Shown here piece by piece: positions 34,190-45,214 of a DNA stretch of 64,000 nucleotides (the first letter of the stretch is position 1; the number at the start of each line of letters is the position of its first letter). The translations under genes and the position numbers were made by a program. A model generated the notes under the pieces. That model made no database searches and had not been told where the DNA came from. It was given only the letters and a program-made list of their open reading frames with translations. The stretch comes from Branchinecta lynchi (taxonomy: Eukaryota > Arthropoda > Branchiopoda > Anostraca > Branchinectidae), in NCBI GenBank assembly GCA_023053575.1, contig JAKZAP010000016.1, positions 21,780,030-21,844,029 of the forward strand. The letters are read 5' to 3'.

Positions 34190-34770
34190 TTTTCGATATA
34201 TCGATATTTTCACTTTCGATATTAGATAATCGATATATCGATATTTCCGCTTTCGATATTCAACAATCGATATATCGATATTTTCACTTTCGATATTCGA
34301 TAATCGATATATCGATATTGATATTTGCTTACCATGCTTCGTTTCGCCAAAATCTAAGAACCAAATTTTCATTGAATAGCATCTTGGATCATTTCAAACT
34401 CAGAATAAATGAGAAATGAATTAGGGAAAACATATTGTCCAATTTCGGATATATAAGTGTAGGTTAGTTCGGATTATTTACAACAATTACGATGAACAAA
34501 TATCGTTTTCGATAGCGATATTTACGTTTCGATATCGATATTTGGTGCGATATATCGATCGATCGATATCCGATATATCGCATACTGGATCATCTCGAAC
34601 TCCGGATAAATAAGAAAGGAATTGCGGAATACACATTGCTCCAATTTCGTATATATAAGTGTGGGTTATGTTGGATTAATTGCAATCTTTACGAATGAAC
34701 AAATATCGATATCGATATTTACTTTCGATATCGATATTTTGTCCGATACATGGATATATCGTTATCGGTA
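34190..34770. repeat. ATCGATAT-rich tandem region
   Basis: 34194-34325 has four units of about 36-40 bp containing ATCGATATATCGATATTTTC and CTTTCGATATT. Looser relatives lie at 34500-34580 and 34700-34775. 'ATGAGAAATGAATTAGGGAA' (34410) and 'ATAAGAAAGGAATTGCGGAA' (34608) show a larger duplication of about 200 bp. ORFs here encode Asp/Ile/Tyr-rich artefacts. Confidence 0.8.
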
Positions 34771-34839
34771 TCGAATATCGCCCATAACTTGAGTCAGCTT
34801 CAGTATATTTTGCTTCTGGTGAAGGTAATTCAGTGGCGA

Positions 34840-34935
34840 CCAATCTTTTTTTCATATTTGTAGAGTGTGCCAAGAATGATACTTGGCAGGCATATTTAAC
34901 TTGGAAAAAGTCAATTTCCCCATCAGACACTCTGG
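34840..34935 (-). repeat. Fragment of the 9165-11710/21740-22790 array family
   Basis: 'ACTTGGCAGGCATATT...TTGG' and 'AGTCA.TTCCCC' match 21868-21920. It is a short remnant. Confidence 0.4.
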
Positions 34936-35084
34936 GAGTGCAATAGAGGTATGCTTATTTGAACGTTCGTGCTTCGAACTTTGCCATTTTCATGCACTTG
35001 CTGTGGCTAAATATATATACCAGTTAGCCTAAGTAGGTAGTCAAGGAAGGAAAAGATTGGTTCATAAATTCTTTTATAGAGCCA

Positions 35085-35270
35085 ACCACATTCCTTAAAG
35101 TACTCATCATAACCACAAAGTACAGAAAATACTTTGGAGCAAAACATATATTTTCATGATCCCCATGAGCCCATGATTATTTGTGAAACAAGGGTTTTGC
35201 TTCAAAATGAATTTCCAGCTCCCTTAAAGGACCCCTCGCACTAATCACTCTTCAACTTACAGTATTTTAA
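35085..35270 (+). repeat. Dispersed repeat R-A, copy 2
   Basis: Shares 'TTTTCATGATCCCCATGAGC', 'GGGTTTTGCTT.AAAATGA' and 'CCCTTAAAG' with 22795-22930 and 35625-35720. Confidence 0.65.
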
Positions 35271-35327
35271 AGTATTTGAATACTTTAACTATGCTGTGCT
35301 TTCAATAAATAACTAACTGTTTTGGCT

Positions 35328-35593
35328 GTTTTAAGCCTTTTCCGAGACCCGTTGACTTCTAGCGAAACAGGGAAACAATTTGCATAACCGATTTTCCTGA
35401 TGGAAAAAATTCTCGCAGACAACCGTCGCGCAACCGTCTCGAACCGTCGACAGCGTGATACACATCGAAGGTAGCAAAACACGGCAAGTGAGAAAATCAG
35501 CGAGGTTTTGTTAGAGGGGTTAGAATGTACCGCACGAAACGTGGGTCTCCGGGTTTAGAAATATATGTAATGATTACGGAAGTAGGTTGCATT
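35328..35593 (-). repeat. Dispersed 250-bp repeat, inverted partner of 17227-17478
   Basis: See 17227-17478. This copy contains 'CCTTTTCCGAGACCCGTTGAC', 'ATACACATCGAAGGTAGCAAAACAC' in pieces, and ends near 'GGAAGTAGGTTGCA'. The minus-strand ORF 35285-35482 is not recognised. Confidence 0.7.
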
Positions 35594-35624
35594 AGTATTA
35601 TAGGTTGCATTAGTTTGAGCAAAA

Positions 35625-35890
35625 TATACAACTACGTGATCCCCATGAGCCCATAGTCACTTTTGCCTAAAGGGTTTTGCTTTCACATGAATTTCTAGTG
35701 CCCTTAAAGTGCAAAAATAAAATACTTTTCACCAGATCATTCTCTTGATTTCCAAGGGCCCACAATCATTCTTATTTCAAGGGTATGGCTTATAATTAAA
35801 CACAAGAAACCCAAGAATTTACAAATTCCTAAATTTCATCCTCTGACCCAGCCTTGCAAGTACCATATGAGCTGCTAGCTCTTGTATTCA
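35625..35890 (+). repeat. Dispersed repeat R-A, copy 3 (uninterrupted)
   Basis: Runs from 'CATGAGCCCATAGTCAC' through 'AAAATACTTTTCACCAGATC' to 'CATATGAGCTGCTAGCTCTTG'. It provides the empty site that defines the Helentron-like insertion at 23085. Confidence 0.7.
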
Positions 35891-35994
35891 ACACACATTG
35901 CCGACTTCATTCTCGGCCAATATCTGATGAAATTTGTTTACATGTACATCAGAAATCGTGCTTTATCACAATACTGTAATTTGAAGTAAAAAAA

Positions 35995-36200
35995 AACCGC
36001 GGCACCGGCTTGGCACCGGCACGGCACCGGCTCGGCACCGGCACGGCACCGCGGCACCGGCACGGCACCGGCTCGGCACCGGCACGGCACCGGCTCGGCA
36101 CCGGCTCGGCACCGGCACGGCACCGGCTCGGCACCGCGGCACGCGCCACTTGGTGTACATCGTTTTTGGGAGTGAGCAACCCCTCGCGGCCTTCTTAAAA
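35995..36200 (-). repeat. GC-rich CGGCACCGGCA minisatellite with conserved flank, copy 2
   Basis: About 145 bp of GGCACCGGCTC/GGCACCGGCAC units with a flank at 36150-36195 that, on the minus strand, reads GGCCGCGAGGGGTTGCTC and GTGTACACC, matching the flank at 33770-33815. Array plus flank therefore behave as one inverted unit 2.2 kb away from copy 1. Confidence 0.85.
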
Positions 36201-36661
36201 TTCCACCCTCAAATGTTTCCTGCACTGAAAATACCTAAATCTGGACCCCCACACCCGACAGTCAGCTACGATCAACAATCAGTTTATTTGGCCTAAGTGC
36301 CTAAGGCATATGTTAGTATAAGTCTTATTATTATTATTGTGTGGGATAGGCCAAAACCTCTGGCCGAAACTCAGGTGACAAATGGTTCATTGTCTCAATC
36401 CTCCAATACACAATTGATGGTATAAACCATCACTCTAAATATGGCGATGATTTCAAAGTGAAAAATTTCGCACAGCTCCAACATTCTTGCAATGTATCAT
36501 TATGTGAGGGACTCGTTTCTTCGGAAAAGGCAAATGTTCGCGTTATTTCTTGTGCGGTACTCCGTTTCTCTCTGCGTATCTGGCTGCAGCTATATACGAA
36601 CCTGAAGCTGGTTAACTGTTTGTTTCTGTTTAAGTTTGTATTATAGAGTGTAGATTATGAT

Positions 36662-37000
36662 CTTTAATAATAATAATAATAATTTATTGATCACCCACTT
36701 TACAGAACAGAGGTTAAGTGGAGTAAATACAAAAAGAAAAACAACAAGAGAAAACAAGAAACAAAGTTAATCACATACAGAAAAAAGACGGATAAGGCGA
36801 TGAAAACACCCTAGCCTATAAGGCGCTTCACTGGCTAGCTTGGAACATAATTTTTCGAAAACACCAGTAATATCTGTCGCACAATACTTCTTTATCAGTT
36901 TTGTATTCCGGTAAGAACGAGGCAGATATAGGAGAAATTTGCAGTACCGGTAATAATTTATACGAACACGTTTTAGATCACCAGTCAACAGAAGTGGCCG
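36662..37000 (-). pseudogene. LINE ORF2 C-terminal fragment with (ATT)n tail
   Basis: The minus-strand ORF 36767-36988 (73 codons) contains 'YYRYCKFLLYLPRSYRNTKL' and continues '...KLCSKLASEAPYRL', the same C-terminal region as at 29600 and 53060-53310. It is followed by a 3' UTR and ATT repeats at 36667-36684. Only the last part of the element survives. Confidence 0.6.
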
Positions 37001-37309
37001 AATACCAGTACAGAACAGTACAGAATGATCACAAAAATTTGAGTAAAGCCGAGAATGAAGACAGAACTAACTCTAAATAGCCTTATGAAAACACCACTCT
37101 TTTATTGGGTTTTCCCACAAAATTGATTGATTTGTGGGATCTTCCTTCCTCTTTTTGAAAATTTTCTTGGCCATTTTGCTGGGTTTCAGCTCAATCTCAT
37201 CAATAAATTTAATCTTCATCGATGAATTGTAATTACTTTAGATCTGAGAGACGGCAGAGAGCTTACAGGCATTTAAGTTAGATTGCCTTGGATTGAATAA
37301 CCTTGCAGG

Positions 37310-37644
37310 TAGGGGTAGGGTTGCCACATCAAAAAAAATTAGAGAGTGATTTTACGTCGAAAGCAGAGAGTGAACTGGGAGAGAAATTTTAGTGTCATGA
37401 AAAAATGTGAAACGGTGACTTATCGTCAGAATCAATGCTGCAAAAATGATAGATCTTAGTTTTGTTTCCATAAAAAAAAAAACGTGAAATACTAACTTTT
37501 GGTCGGAATCACTGCTGGAAAATGACACACTTGGACATTTTCCGAAATAGGGTGAATTTTATGTCCTGCATAGACGTAGGACAAGAGTGACAAAAACAAA
37601 AAAGAGTGACAATTCACACTATCGTGCGACATGTGGCAACCCTG
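37310..37644. mobile_element. hAT-type MITE with CAGGGTTGCCACAT ends
   Basis: The right end ATGTGGCAACCCTG is inverted to TAGGGTTGCCACAT on the left (with a 6-bp TAGGGG duplication at the tip). CTTGCAGG is duplicated exactly on both sides (37302-37309 and 37645-37652). The interior has 'AGAGAGTGA', 'AAGAGTGACAA' and no transposase. The minus-strand ORF 37492-37683 runs out of the element and is not a gene. Confidence 0.85.
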
Positions 37645-37924
37645 CTTGCAGGCACCTGTTTCCGTCACTGGTGAATCTAACACAAGAGGTCCAGATTATA
37701 GACTACATTGAACCGCCAACAGCTGCCCTAGGTACCAGTCTGGACTACAACCCCTGCTGAAGCCGCTGGAGGGGGTAAGTTAAGGTCATCGGGCTGAGGG
37801 TGGCATTCGTGGGTATGCACACTATTATGCAGAGCTGGCCTGGGTCAGGGGAGACGTCACATTCCTTTCCAGGGAGGCTTGGTAATAAGTAATAAGTGAT
37901 AAAGAAAAAATAAGCGCAACTTTA

Positions 37925-38190
37925 CTTAAATAATTCCAGCTAAAGCCTGAATAGGACCCTTGCCAAGAAGGGCCAAAATATGTCACTAGTTATTTGGAAG
38001 TTTAATCACTACGTAATAAATTTATTACAGGTTTGTTTCCTTCCCTGACGTTGACCGAGAAGTTTAACAGCCTGACGAGGACCCTTGCAAAGAAGTGCCG
38101 AAATATCGCTGATGACGAATCGTAGCTGACGTATCCGTTGTTAACACTGCTTGAATAAATGTTTCAAAGTCAGCTTGGGCTCTAAGAATA
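37925..38190 (+). mobile_element. Two tandem hammerhead-bearing repeat units
   Basis: The first unit (37935-37990) is degenerate (CTGAATA, CCAAAATATG). The second (about 38020-38190) closely matches 55830-55995 throughout: 'ATTACAGG.TTGTTTCCTTC', 'AACAGCCTGACGAGGACCC', 'AGCTGACGTATCCGTTGT', 'TTTGAATAAATGTTTCAAAG' and 'GCTTGGGCTC.AAGAATATTT'. Tandem degenerate plus good unit is typical of retrozyme-like or Penelope pseudo-LTR arrays; inference. Confidence 0.7.
38068..38111 (+). ncRNA. Candidate minimal type I hammerhead ribozyme (copy B)
   Basis: Stem I CAGC (38068-38071) / GCTG (38108-38111); core CTGACGA (38072-38078); stem II GG-A-CCCTT with AAGTG-CC, one C-U mismatch; GAA at 38100-38102; A15.1 to U16.1 as ATAT; C17 at 38107 as predicted cleavage site. 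Core complete. The single-pair stem III suggests weak monomer activity. Confidence 0.6.
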
Positions 38191-38194
38191 TTTA

Positions 38195-38640
38195 GCTTAG
38201 GTTTTAGCTACGGCTTGAAGAGAGCAAAGAACGGTCAAAACAAAATGTCAGCAGAGCGATCCGTTGAGCCTGACCAAACATGGTTCGCTGTCACAATGGC
38301 CAGAAGAAATATTAGTTGTTAAAGGACACATCGTACTGATGGTACTAATCCATTCTACTTCAGTAGTATTGGCAACCATTCTCGTTCCTGAGATCCTGCA
38401 TTTCATAAGTGTATCCTCTCTACTCTATTGGCATTAATGTGTCAGGCTCCACATCACTGTTTTCGAGAAGCTTATTTGTCAGCACACCGGTTATGCGAAT
38501 TCTGCCATGCCTATCATCCAAAGCACGGGACATGAACAGAGGCTAAAAACAGCCGAAGCCTTGTGTAAATTTGTTGCAAGCATAGCTAAGTTTAAAAGTA
38601 GTGCATGGAGCTGAGTGAATGGAGGAAAGAACACTACTGT
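38195..38640. other. Unassigned stretch
   Basis: Nothing recognised. Confidence 0.4.
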
Positions 38641-38945
38641 GTGAGTGAGTTTGATGAAGAATGGTTAATCAGAGTTTATAGGAATGAATGTTTTACTCCG
38701 ATTAAGAGACTGGGGCGAAACCTAAGGATAACGACGGAACATAAAAGTAGATTCTTGGGTTAGGGAAATAACAAAGAAATATTGAAAATGGTTATTAGAG
38801 AAGAGAAAGATTAAGGAGGAGCTTTTTCTTTATTTTATGTTGTTATTTTCTTTTGTGTGTTTTCTTCTGGCGTGTGATACCATTTTGTGATGTTTTGTTG
38901 TCATGGCTCTCGGGCTGCTTAGCAATTAATAAATCTATCTCACAA
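38641..38945 (+). mobile_element. Possible LINE 3' end
   Basis: A decayed coding-like stretch passes into a T-rich region and 'AGCAATTAATAAATCTATCTC', similar in form to LINE 3' ends elsewhere here. No diagnostic motif remains. Confidence 0.25.
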
Positions 38946-39962
38946 CATATTAGCATAAACACTATTTAGTGCGAAGTGTCTTTTAAGGATGCCTACTATT
39001 AAGTTTCCAGCCCTTTCGCCTCATCTAACCACAAACCTTAACAGCCACCGCAGTCTGATTTCGCGATAATCAAAACAGAGAACGCCTGCGGCTTATAATT
39101 TTCCCGACCCAATCACACTCGAGTAAGGGTCCAGGTGACAGGTTTACTGATGCTGATTTTGCAGTATTGTCAGTCTTATCAGATTTTAGTGTTTATGGTC
39201 ATTGACGGTTACCCAATTAGTAGTTCCGTCGGCAGTATTCCACGCGTCATCCCACACAAACCTCGAAAGGCGTAAAATCAAAAATAAAAAAATTGTAAAT
39301 GGGCATGAGCAAGTATTGCCAAATATCGGCAGAATTAGGGGTTAGGCACTACCTGGAATCGGATAAACACCCAAACTGGCACTTAAAGTAGCACACCAAA
39401 ATTCTGTGAACCACCCTCGTTGCATAAGTATTGCCAGAGACAAAATTGGAAGACTTGGAACAGTAATTCCATTTTCTTTTATTTCTAATAACGAGTTTTC
39501 TGAAGGAAATAAATGATATTACTAATAACGTTGATAATAGTCTGGTTTCTAAGACTTCTTCTATTTGATTCGCTTGCATCCTCCCAGCTTTTCGAAAGGA
39601 AATAAATGGGTCGTAGGACTTTCTGATCGGTTCATTTGTCCACCCCTGAAAAACATCTGACCGGATTGCTAATGCTAACCCTTGGTTCCCACTGCTGCTT
39701 CGTATGCGACACGACTTTTTCTTTGATGTTCCGACGACCCACGACCCACTGCCACGCAGACGCAAATGGAAAACGAAATTTTTCGTCGAGATTATTCTGC
39801 AGAAGGACAAAGAAACCCTTGGGGAAACAACCTCTGAGATGCGGGGACATTTCCCATCTGAATACCACCCAGCATTAGGAAATTTTTAGTCAAACCTCAT
39901 ATGTCATCTTGATCAAAACAGGTTAATACAACTTTGTTAAGAAGATATTTGCACTCAACCAT
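38946..39962. other. Unassigned stretch
   Basis: A 153-codon minus-strand ORF (39349-39810) overlaps other ORFs on both strands and shows no recognisable domain. 'TTTCGAAAGGAAATAAATG' and 'CTGAAGGAAATAAATG' are a local near-repeat. Confidence 0.3.
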
Positions 39963-39970
39963 CCTAGGAT

Positions 39971-40299
39971 CAGGGGCGTCACGACTGGGGGGGGGGAGGG
40001 GGGTACGCCCCCCCAATACCATCGGCCAGTCGGTAAAAAATAACCGATTCGGCGCGAAGCGCCACGATTTTTCGTCAAAACAGTTAATTTTTTTCATGAA
40101 AACAGTCGGTTTTTCTGAAAATTGCTCGATTTTTCGTCAAAATGGTTGTTTTTTCCGAAAATCATCGGTTTTTTTTCAAAAATGTCATTTTTTTTGTTGA
40201 AAACAGTCGTTTTTCTGCAGAAAAGTCGGTATAAATTACCAGCTAGTCGGTAAATTCCTCGCCCCCCCCCCCCAAACATTTTGGCTAGTAACGCCTCTG
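39971..40299 (-). mobile_element. hAT-type MITE, family 2, copy 1
   Basis: The left end CAGGGGCGTCAC and right end GGCTAGTAACGCCTCTG are inverted; target duplication CCTAGGAT/CCTTGGAT. The interior is G/C runs at both ends and repeats of 'AAAACAGTCGGTTTTTC' or 'CGATTTTTCGTCAAAA'. It is the deletion-type form of the 2.5-kb element at 9165-11710, in reverse orientation. Confidence 0.85.
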
Positions 40300-40307
40300 C
40301 CTTGGAT

Positions 40308-41090
40308 TACATCAGACCTAGGTAGAGCAATTTCTAATCTTGAAACTTAACCAGTCTTTGTTTTTTCTTTTCTTTCCCTGGAGAATCGCATGCGTTATGT
40401 CGGATCAGTTGAAATATTTCAACGCATCCGACACTGCGACAAAAGGCACAGTTCTGCGTGGCTTGTCGCACGATTTGTGTCGTATGTCGCATGACGCAGA
40501 ATTTTGCGCGAAATCGCAGAAGTGTGAACCATTGGTAAGACCGTGGTGCGACTGGTTAAAAAGCTGATGGCACAGTTAAGTTTTTGAGACCCGTTTTGAA
40601 AGTCGCGCTCTCACTGACACTAAACAAAGATCAATCAAAGAAGCACTGTCGCGACATAATTCTTCCTGGGCCCAAAACCAACCGAAACCGAGACCATATA
40701 TTTTTACGACAATTAAAATATGCAACATCCCGGCTTAGCCAATCACGAAGGATCCGAAGACTGATGACACTGCTTCAGTCAGTTGACATAAACACAGCCG
40801 AGAAGTTTCCACGATTTCCCATCTAGATAACATGCCATCGAATGACAGACGAATATGCTTTGTTATATATAAGGTTATAATGAGCAGTCAGTATCTGATC
40901 GACATAGAAATATACCATCGTTAATATGATGGATAGGAGGCATTTTGGCCAATTAGCATGGGCCCCGGCTGCGACAAGAAGACAACGATGCGACCTTTTC
41001 TGTCCAGTCGAAGATCCTTTAAGTGCCTTGCCTTTTTTGACCACTTAAGTTTGTCATTACGTCCGTCGCGAAGCCAACATATTTATATCT
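40308..41090. other. Unassigned stretch
   Basis: 40390-40550 is rich in TGTCGCA/TGCGACA palindromic words (for example TGTCGTATGTCGCATGACGC), perhaps a MITE remnant, but ends are not clear. ORF 40584-40826 is unrecognised. Confidence 0.3.
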
Positions 41091-41149
41091 ACTACAACAC
41101 AGCCTAACGAATATCTACTACAACGGAAGCCCCCTTCCGTTAGCTATAT

Positions 41150-41305
41150 GATTATTTAGTGGATGTTATTGGGTGTGATTCGTCATGTTTAAGTTAATTT
41201 GGTTTATTTTTCTTTCGTGTGCGCTCGAGCTCTGCTCTCAGCAGCGAAAAGTGATAACGACAGATTTTTTTTTTTTAAATAAAAATAACCTTGAACCTTG
41301 AACGT
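41150..41305 (+). mobile_element. Possible LINE 3' tail
   Basis: T-rich segment, T/A run, then 'AAATAAAAATAACCTTGAAC' with a CCTTGAA repeat at the end, like short-repeat tails of truncated LINEs. Confidence 0.4.
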
Positions 41306-41509
41306 ATATGCCCGGCCTATTGTTTACCTCTGTAGAACTTTGTGGTTTGAGGACCATCTAAATATTACTGTAGGTGTTTTCGGCCGCTGATACGTTTGAC
41401 AGTTCTTTTTAGAGAAAAGCCAGTAATTACTAAAAATACTCACCACAAATACTCAACTTTCATGATTTATATATCTTTCATCAGTATAATAAACAAAGGC
41501 TAAAAACGT

Positions 41510-41572
41510 CAGCTATGATGCTGTGGCAGCGATATTTCGACCGATCGTCACGCCTTAAAACGTGTAAAGCTC
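41510..41572 (-). repeat. Diverged hammerhead-like repeat
   Basis: On the minus strand 'GTGACGATCGGTCGAAATATC' followed by GCTG and 'ATAGCTGACG' resembles the 38068 unit but has G for C3 and a shortened stem II, so it should be inactive. It lies directly beside repeat copy 2. Confidence 0.45.
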
Positions 41573-41592
41573 TATTTGCAGGAAAAGAGAAA

Positions 41593-44057
41593 AAACTAGA
41601 CCTACGTTGCCTGGGCAACGTGAAGTGTTGCGGCAACCTTTGTCCGGCTTCGACGACTAAAGTGTTGCGAGAGCAACACTTTGGTTTTGTTTCTCCGCTG
41701 TCAGTTAAATGCTGATGTTGTCAACTTATCGAAGCCTTTAAAGCGATATGTTTTAAAAAGAATAATCACATGATCAAAAGCTATTCTTTAGCGTTGCAAA
41801 ACAACAACAAAACAATTTCGGAAGAAGGGAATAAATTGACTTTGCGGTCAATTGAACTTTATCCTTTTCAATCGTAGACATCGTGACGGATGAAATCTTG
41901 GAACAATATCTTATATAATCTAGTTGGTATTATAAAGCTATCCGTAACTTTTCAGGATTAAAATACCATAGATGACACTATTAATTATTACGAAACTACC
42001 TCATTGTTTTACATTATCGTTTGTACCCGTTGCGTACACAGTTAATCATAGGTTATAGTGATAGACCATCGATACAAACTTTCTTACCGTCATATTTACA
42101 GAAATCGAATACAATGTGCATCAATTTGCACAAATTTCTAGCCGCTCGTGAACCGATTATTACTTACAAGTCCCATGCATGTCTTACAATTGGGAACAAA
42201 ACTGTTCTTACCATCGAATACACCAGAAACAAATAACAGATACACCAACTAGCAAATGCTGCAAACTCCTCATTGCCGAAGATGATTATGAGCTAACAGT
42301 CGACTGTCGCGTACAAGTCCCCTACATGTCTCACAACTGGTATCGCCTATTTTTAGGTTCAGTGTGTACCTTACTCCTGAAGTTGTCAACCCCTTGAAAC
42401 TTTCAAACTGGTTTATCTCATGAAGGATTTTTGTTAAAAAAAAAATGGATGATATATACTTTGATGACCGGCTCATCAAGGGCTGTCGATTGCCCTAACC
42501 ACAACAAAAGAATATCGGAAAAAGGGACTAAATTGACTTTGCAGTTAGTTGAACTTTATCCTTTTCAATCGTAGACATCGTGACGGATGAAAACTTGGAA
42601 CAATATCATATATAATCTAGTTGATATTATAAAGCTATCCGTAACTTTTCAGGATTAAAATATCATAGATGACACTATTAATTATTACGAAACTACCTTG
42701 TTTTACATTATCGTTTGCACCCGTTGCGTAAACAGTAAATCCTAGGTTACAGCGATAGACCATCGATACAAACTTTCTTACCGTCAGATTTATATAAATC
42801 GGATACAATGTGCAACAATTTGCACAAGTTTCTAGCCCCTCGTGCACCAATTCTACTGACAAGTCCCTTTCCCGTGATAGACATCAAGTTCACCGGATAA
42901 AAATAATGGGTACACCGGCTAGCAGCAAACCCGTCATCGCTGTAGATTTTTGTAGCATAACAGCCGATTATGACTTACAAGTCCCTTGCATGTCTTACAT
43001 TTGGGAACCAAATTGTTCTTACCATCAAATGATAGGTACGCCAACTAGCGAAAGCTGCAAACCCCTCATTGCCGAAGATGATTATGAGCTAACAGTCGAC
43101 TGTCGCGTACAATTCCCCTACATGTCTCACAACTGGTATCGCCTATTTTTGGTTTCAGTGTGTACCTTACTACTGAAGTTGTCAACCCCTTGAAACTTTC
43201 AAACTGGTGTATCTCATGAAGGAATTTTTGTACCAAAAAATGGATGTACTTTGATCAGCTCATCAGCGGCTATCGATTGCCGTCTAAAAAAAATTCTACC
43301 TGTCTTAGTTCAAAAGTTGACTTTCTTGCCGTAGGCCAACTTTCTAACGTCACCACTTAGAAAGGAGCAAAGGATAAGCTCTAGTTTCTTTAGCAATGAG
43401 AGAACTTCTAAAGCTTAAGAGGTACATCTGATACTATTTCTCTACCGCAAACCCAAGTGCAAAAAACAGAATGATAAACTCAGCTGAAATCGCGTACACA
43501 AATGGATAGAAACAATAGATGGCAGCACTTTCGGACCCGTGGGAAAAAGCCACTTTTTGGTTTCTGTATATTTTTCTATTTATCACTCAAAGGAGATTTC
43601 TTGGCTGTGGGGCCGGGTAACTGCCGCATATATTTCACACTTATAGATTTTAGTCCATCTTCAATTTGAAACTGGTGCCTGCCTGCTTGCGTGCTAGAAC
43701 GGAGCTTTCCACTCGAAAGCAGAAACATGGTTTGATGAAGCGAAATGTTCGCTACACAACTTCAGATAGTCCTCTCTGACATAGGCTATGTAACTCCACT
43801 TCACTTCGCACACCGTAGGCTCTGGCTCGAGGACAAGCAAAAACCATCCTTTTTGGCCCCAGACAAGAGTTCTACGGAGCTTTCCAAAATGTAACGTCAT
43901 ATTCATCACTCCGGCCTAAGGTCCAAACTTTCCGTAAAAACCGCACAGGTTAGACACTTACCAGTTACCAGGAATAAAATGAAATCGGAGTCGTAAGAAA
44001 AAAAAAAAAAAAAAACGAGGACAAAACCAAAGTGTTGCTCTCGCAACACAAAAACCT
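41593..44057 (+). mobile_element. Hairpin-ended, tandem-unit-rich repeat, copy 2
   Basis: Starts AAACTAGACCTACGTTGCC, carries the hairpin cluster at 41603-41682 and ends with CCAAAGTGTTGCTCTCGC at about 44049. It matches copy 1 in reverse. Two rounds of the internal modules are present (near 41850-42420 and 42530-43200). The site at about 43010-43030 is intact here and carries the foldback insertion in copy 1. Sequences just outside both ends are similar (AAAAACTAGAC and AAAAACCTAGAC) but I cannot tell element from target there. ORFs inside are repeat-derived. Confidence 0.8.
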
Positions 44058-44141
44058 AGACAGCTATAAATCGTGGTTTCGTCTTCCTTGAGCTCTGTCA
44101 GAAAACTGGTAACTGGTTCCGCTAGACACTAGGGTATCCGG

Positions 44142-44320
44142 CAGGCCCGTATCCAGGAATTTATTTCGGGGGGGGGGGGGGGGGGGTGCCTGCTGGTCGG
44201 ACAAGAAAGTACAAAAACACATAGATCAGAAGGAAAAGCCTATACAAATCGTTATTTTTGTATGTTTTGGAGGGGGGGAGGGATTCAACCCCCTAACCCC
44301 CCACCCTGGATACGGCCTTG
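44142..44320 (-). mobile_element. hAT-type MITE, family 1, copy 4
   Basis: The left end CAGGCCCGTATCCAGG and right end CCTGGATACGGCCTTG are flanked by GTATCCGG/GTATTCGG (44134-44141 and 44321-44328). It carries the inverted 'ATAGATCAGAAGG' core between G runs. Confidence 0.85.
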
Positions 44321-44345
44321 GTATTCGGTCAGCACTGCGAAAGCA

Positions 44346-45212
44346 ACACGACCAAAGGTTTGGATGGGATCCCAAAAATTTAATATTTGATCCAGACAAT
44401 TGGGTCCTGTCTTCGCCAGATCCAGTCTTCGCCAGAATCCTTGAACATTTTTACTATTGAAATTTAGAAACAGAATAATTTAGCAAATCGTTAATCATCA
44501 TAGACAACCAAGTTCAGATATACCTCTATAAGCCGTATCTATTTTGACGATACTGATCGAAGCTTCCTGCTTTACTTCTGGCAAATTTCCTGTTTCGGCC
44601 GAACTGGAGTGAACCACTTGTCCAGCAAAAAAGAAAGTTCAGAAACAAATTCACCGTATCTGCTTATCCCTATACAGAACATCTAATCATATAAGGATTC
44701 AGTGTCTCTCCTACCCCTAAATCTGTCATCTAATCAACTTAAAATAAAAATAAAACTTTTGCTTTCAACAAATTTGCCGGTTTTGGCCGGATTGCGGGCA
44801 AACTACTTGTCCGGGTAGAAAATGATTTTCGTGTTCAGCATGTCTTCTTATCCCTAAATCAAACACCTCACCAACTTCAAATAAAACTTTTGCTTTTAAG
44901 AAACTTTACGGTTTTCACCGGACTCCGGACGAGCTACTTGTCTGGCGGGGAAATAGTTTTCATCATCGTGTTCAGCATGTCTTCTTACCCCATAATCGAC
45001 TATCACATTAGCTTTTTATAAATACTTTGTTTGCCCCTTAACTGGAACCCTCACCCGTAAATGTGGGGCTACAGAGCGCATCTACGAACTCGACTTTATC
45101 CTTGACGCAAAAAATCCTCACACCAAATTCCATCAAAATATCTCATTCCCTTAAAGAGTTATCATGCTGACAGACGGACGGAAAGACGGACTAACGGACG
45201 GACGGATTCTTT
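44346..45212 (+). mobile_element. Helentron-like repeat, copy 4 (3'-truncated)
   Basis: Begins CACGACCAAAGGTTTGGATG and has the CCGG-type units, 'CACCAAATTCCATCAAAAT' and the GACGG run, then ends without the TTTTGGGATCCC terminus. Confidence 0.65.
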
Positions 45213-45214
45213 AA

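Noticed and set aside
39349..39810. 153-codon ORF on the minus strand
   Set aside because: No family recognised; overlaps ORFs on the opposite strand and has no flanking gene signals.
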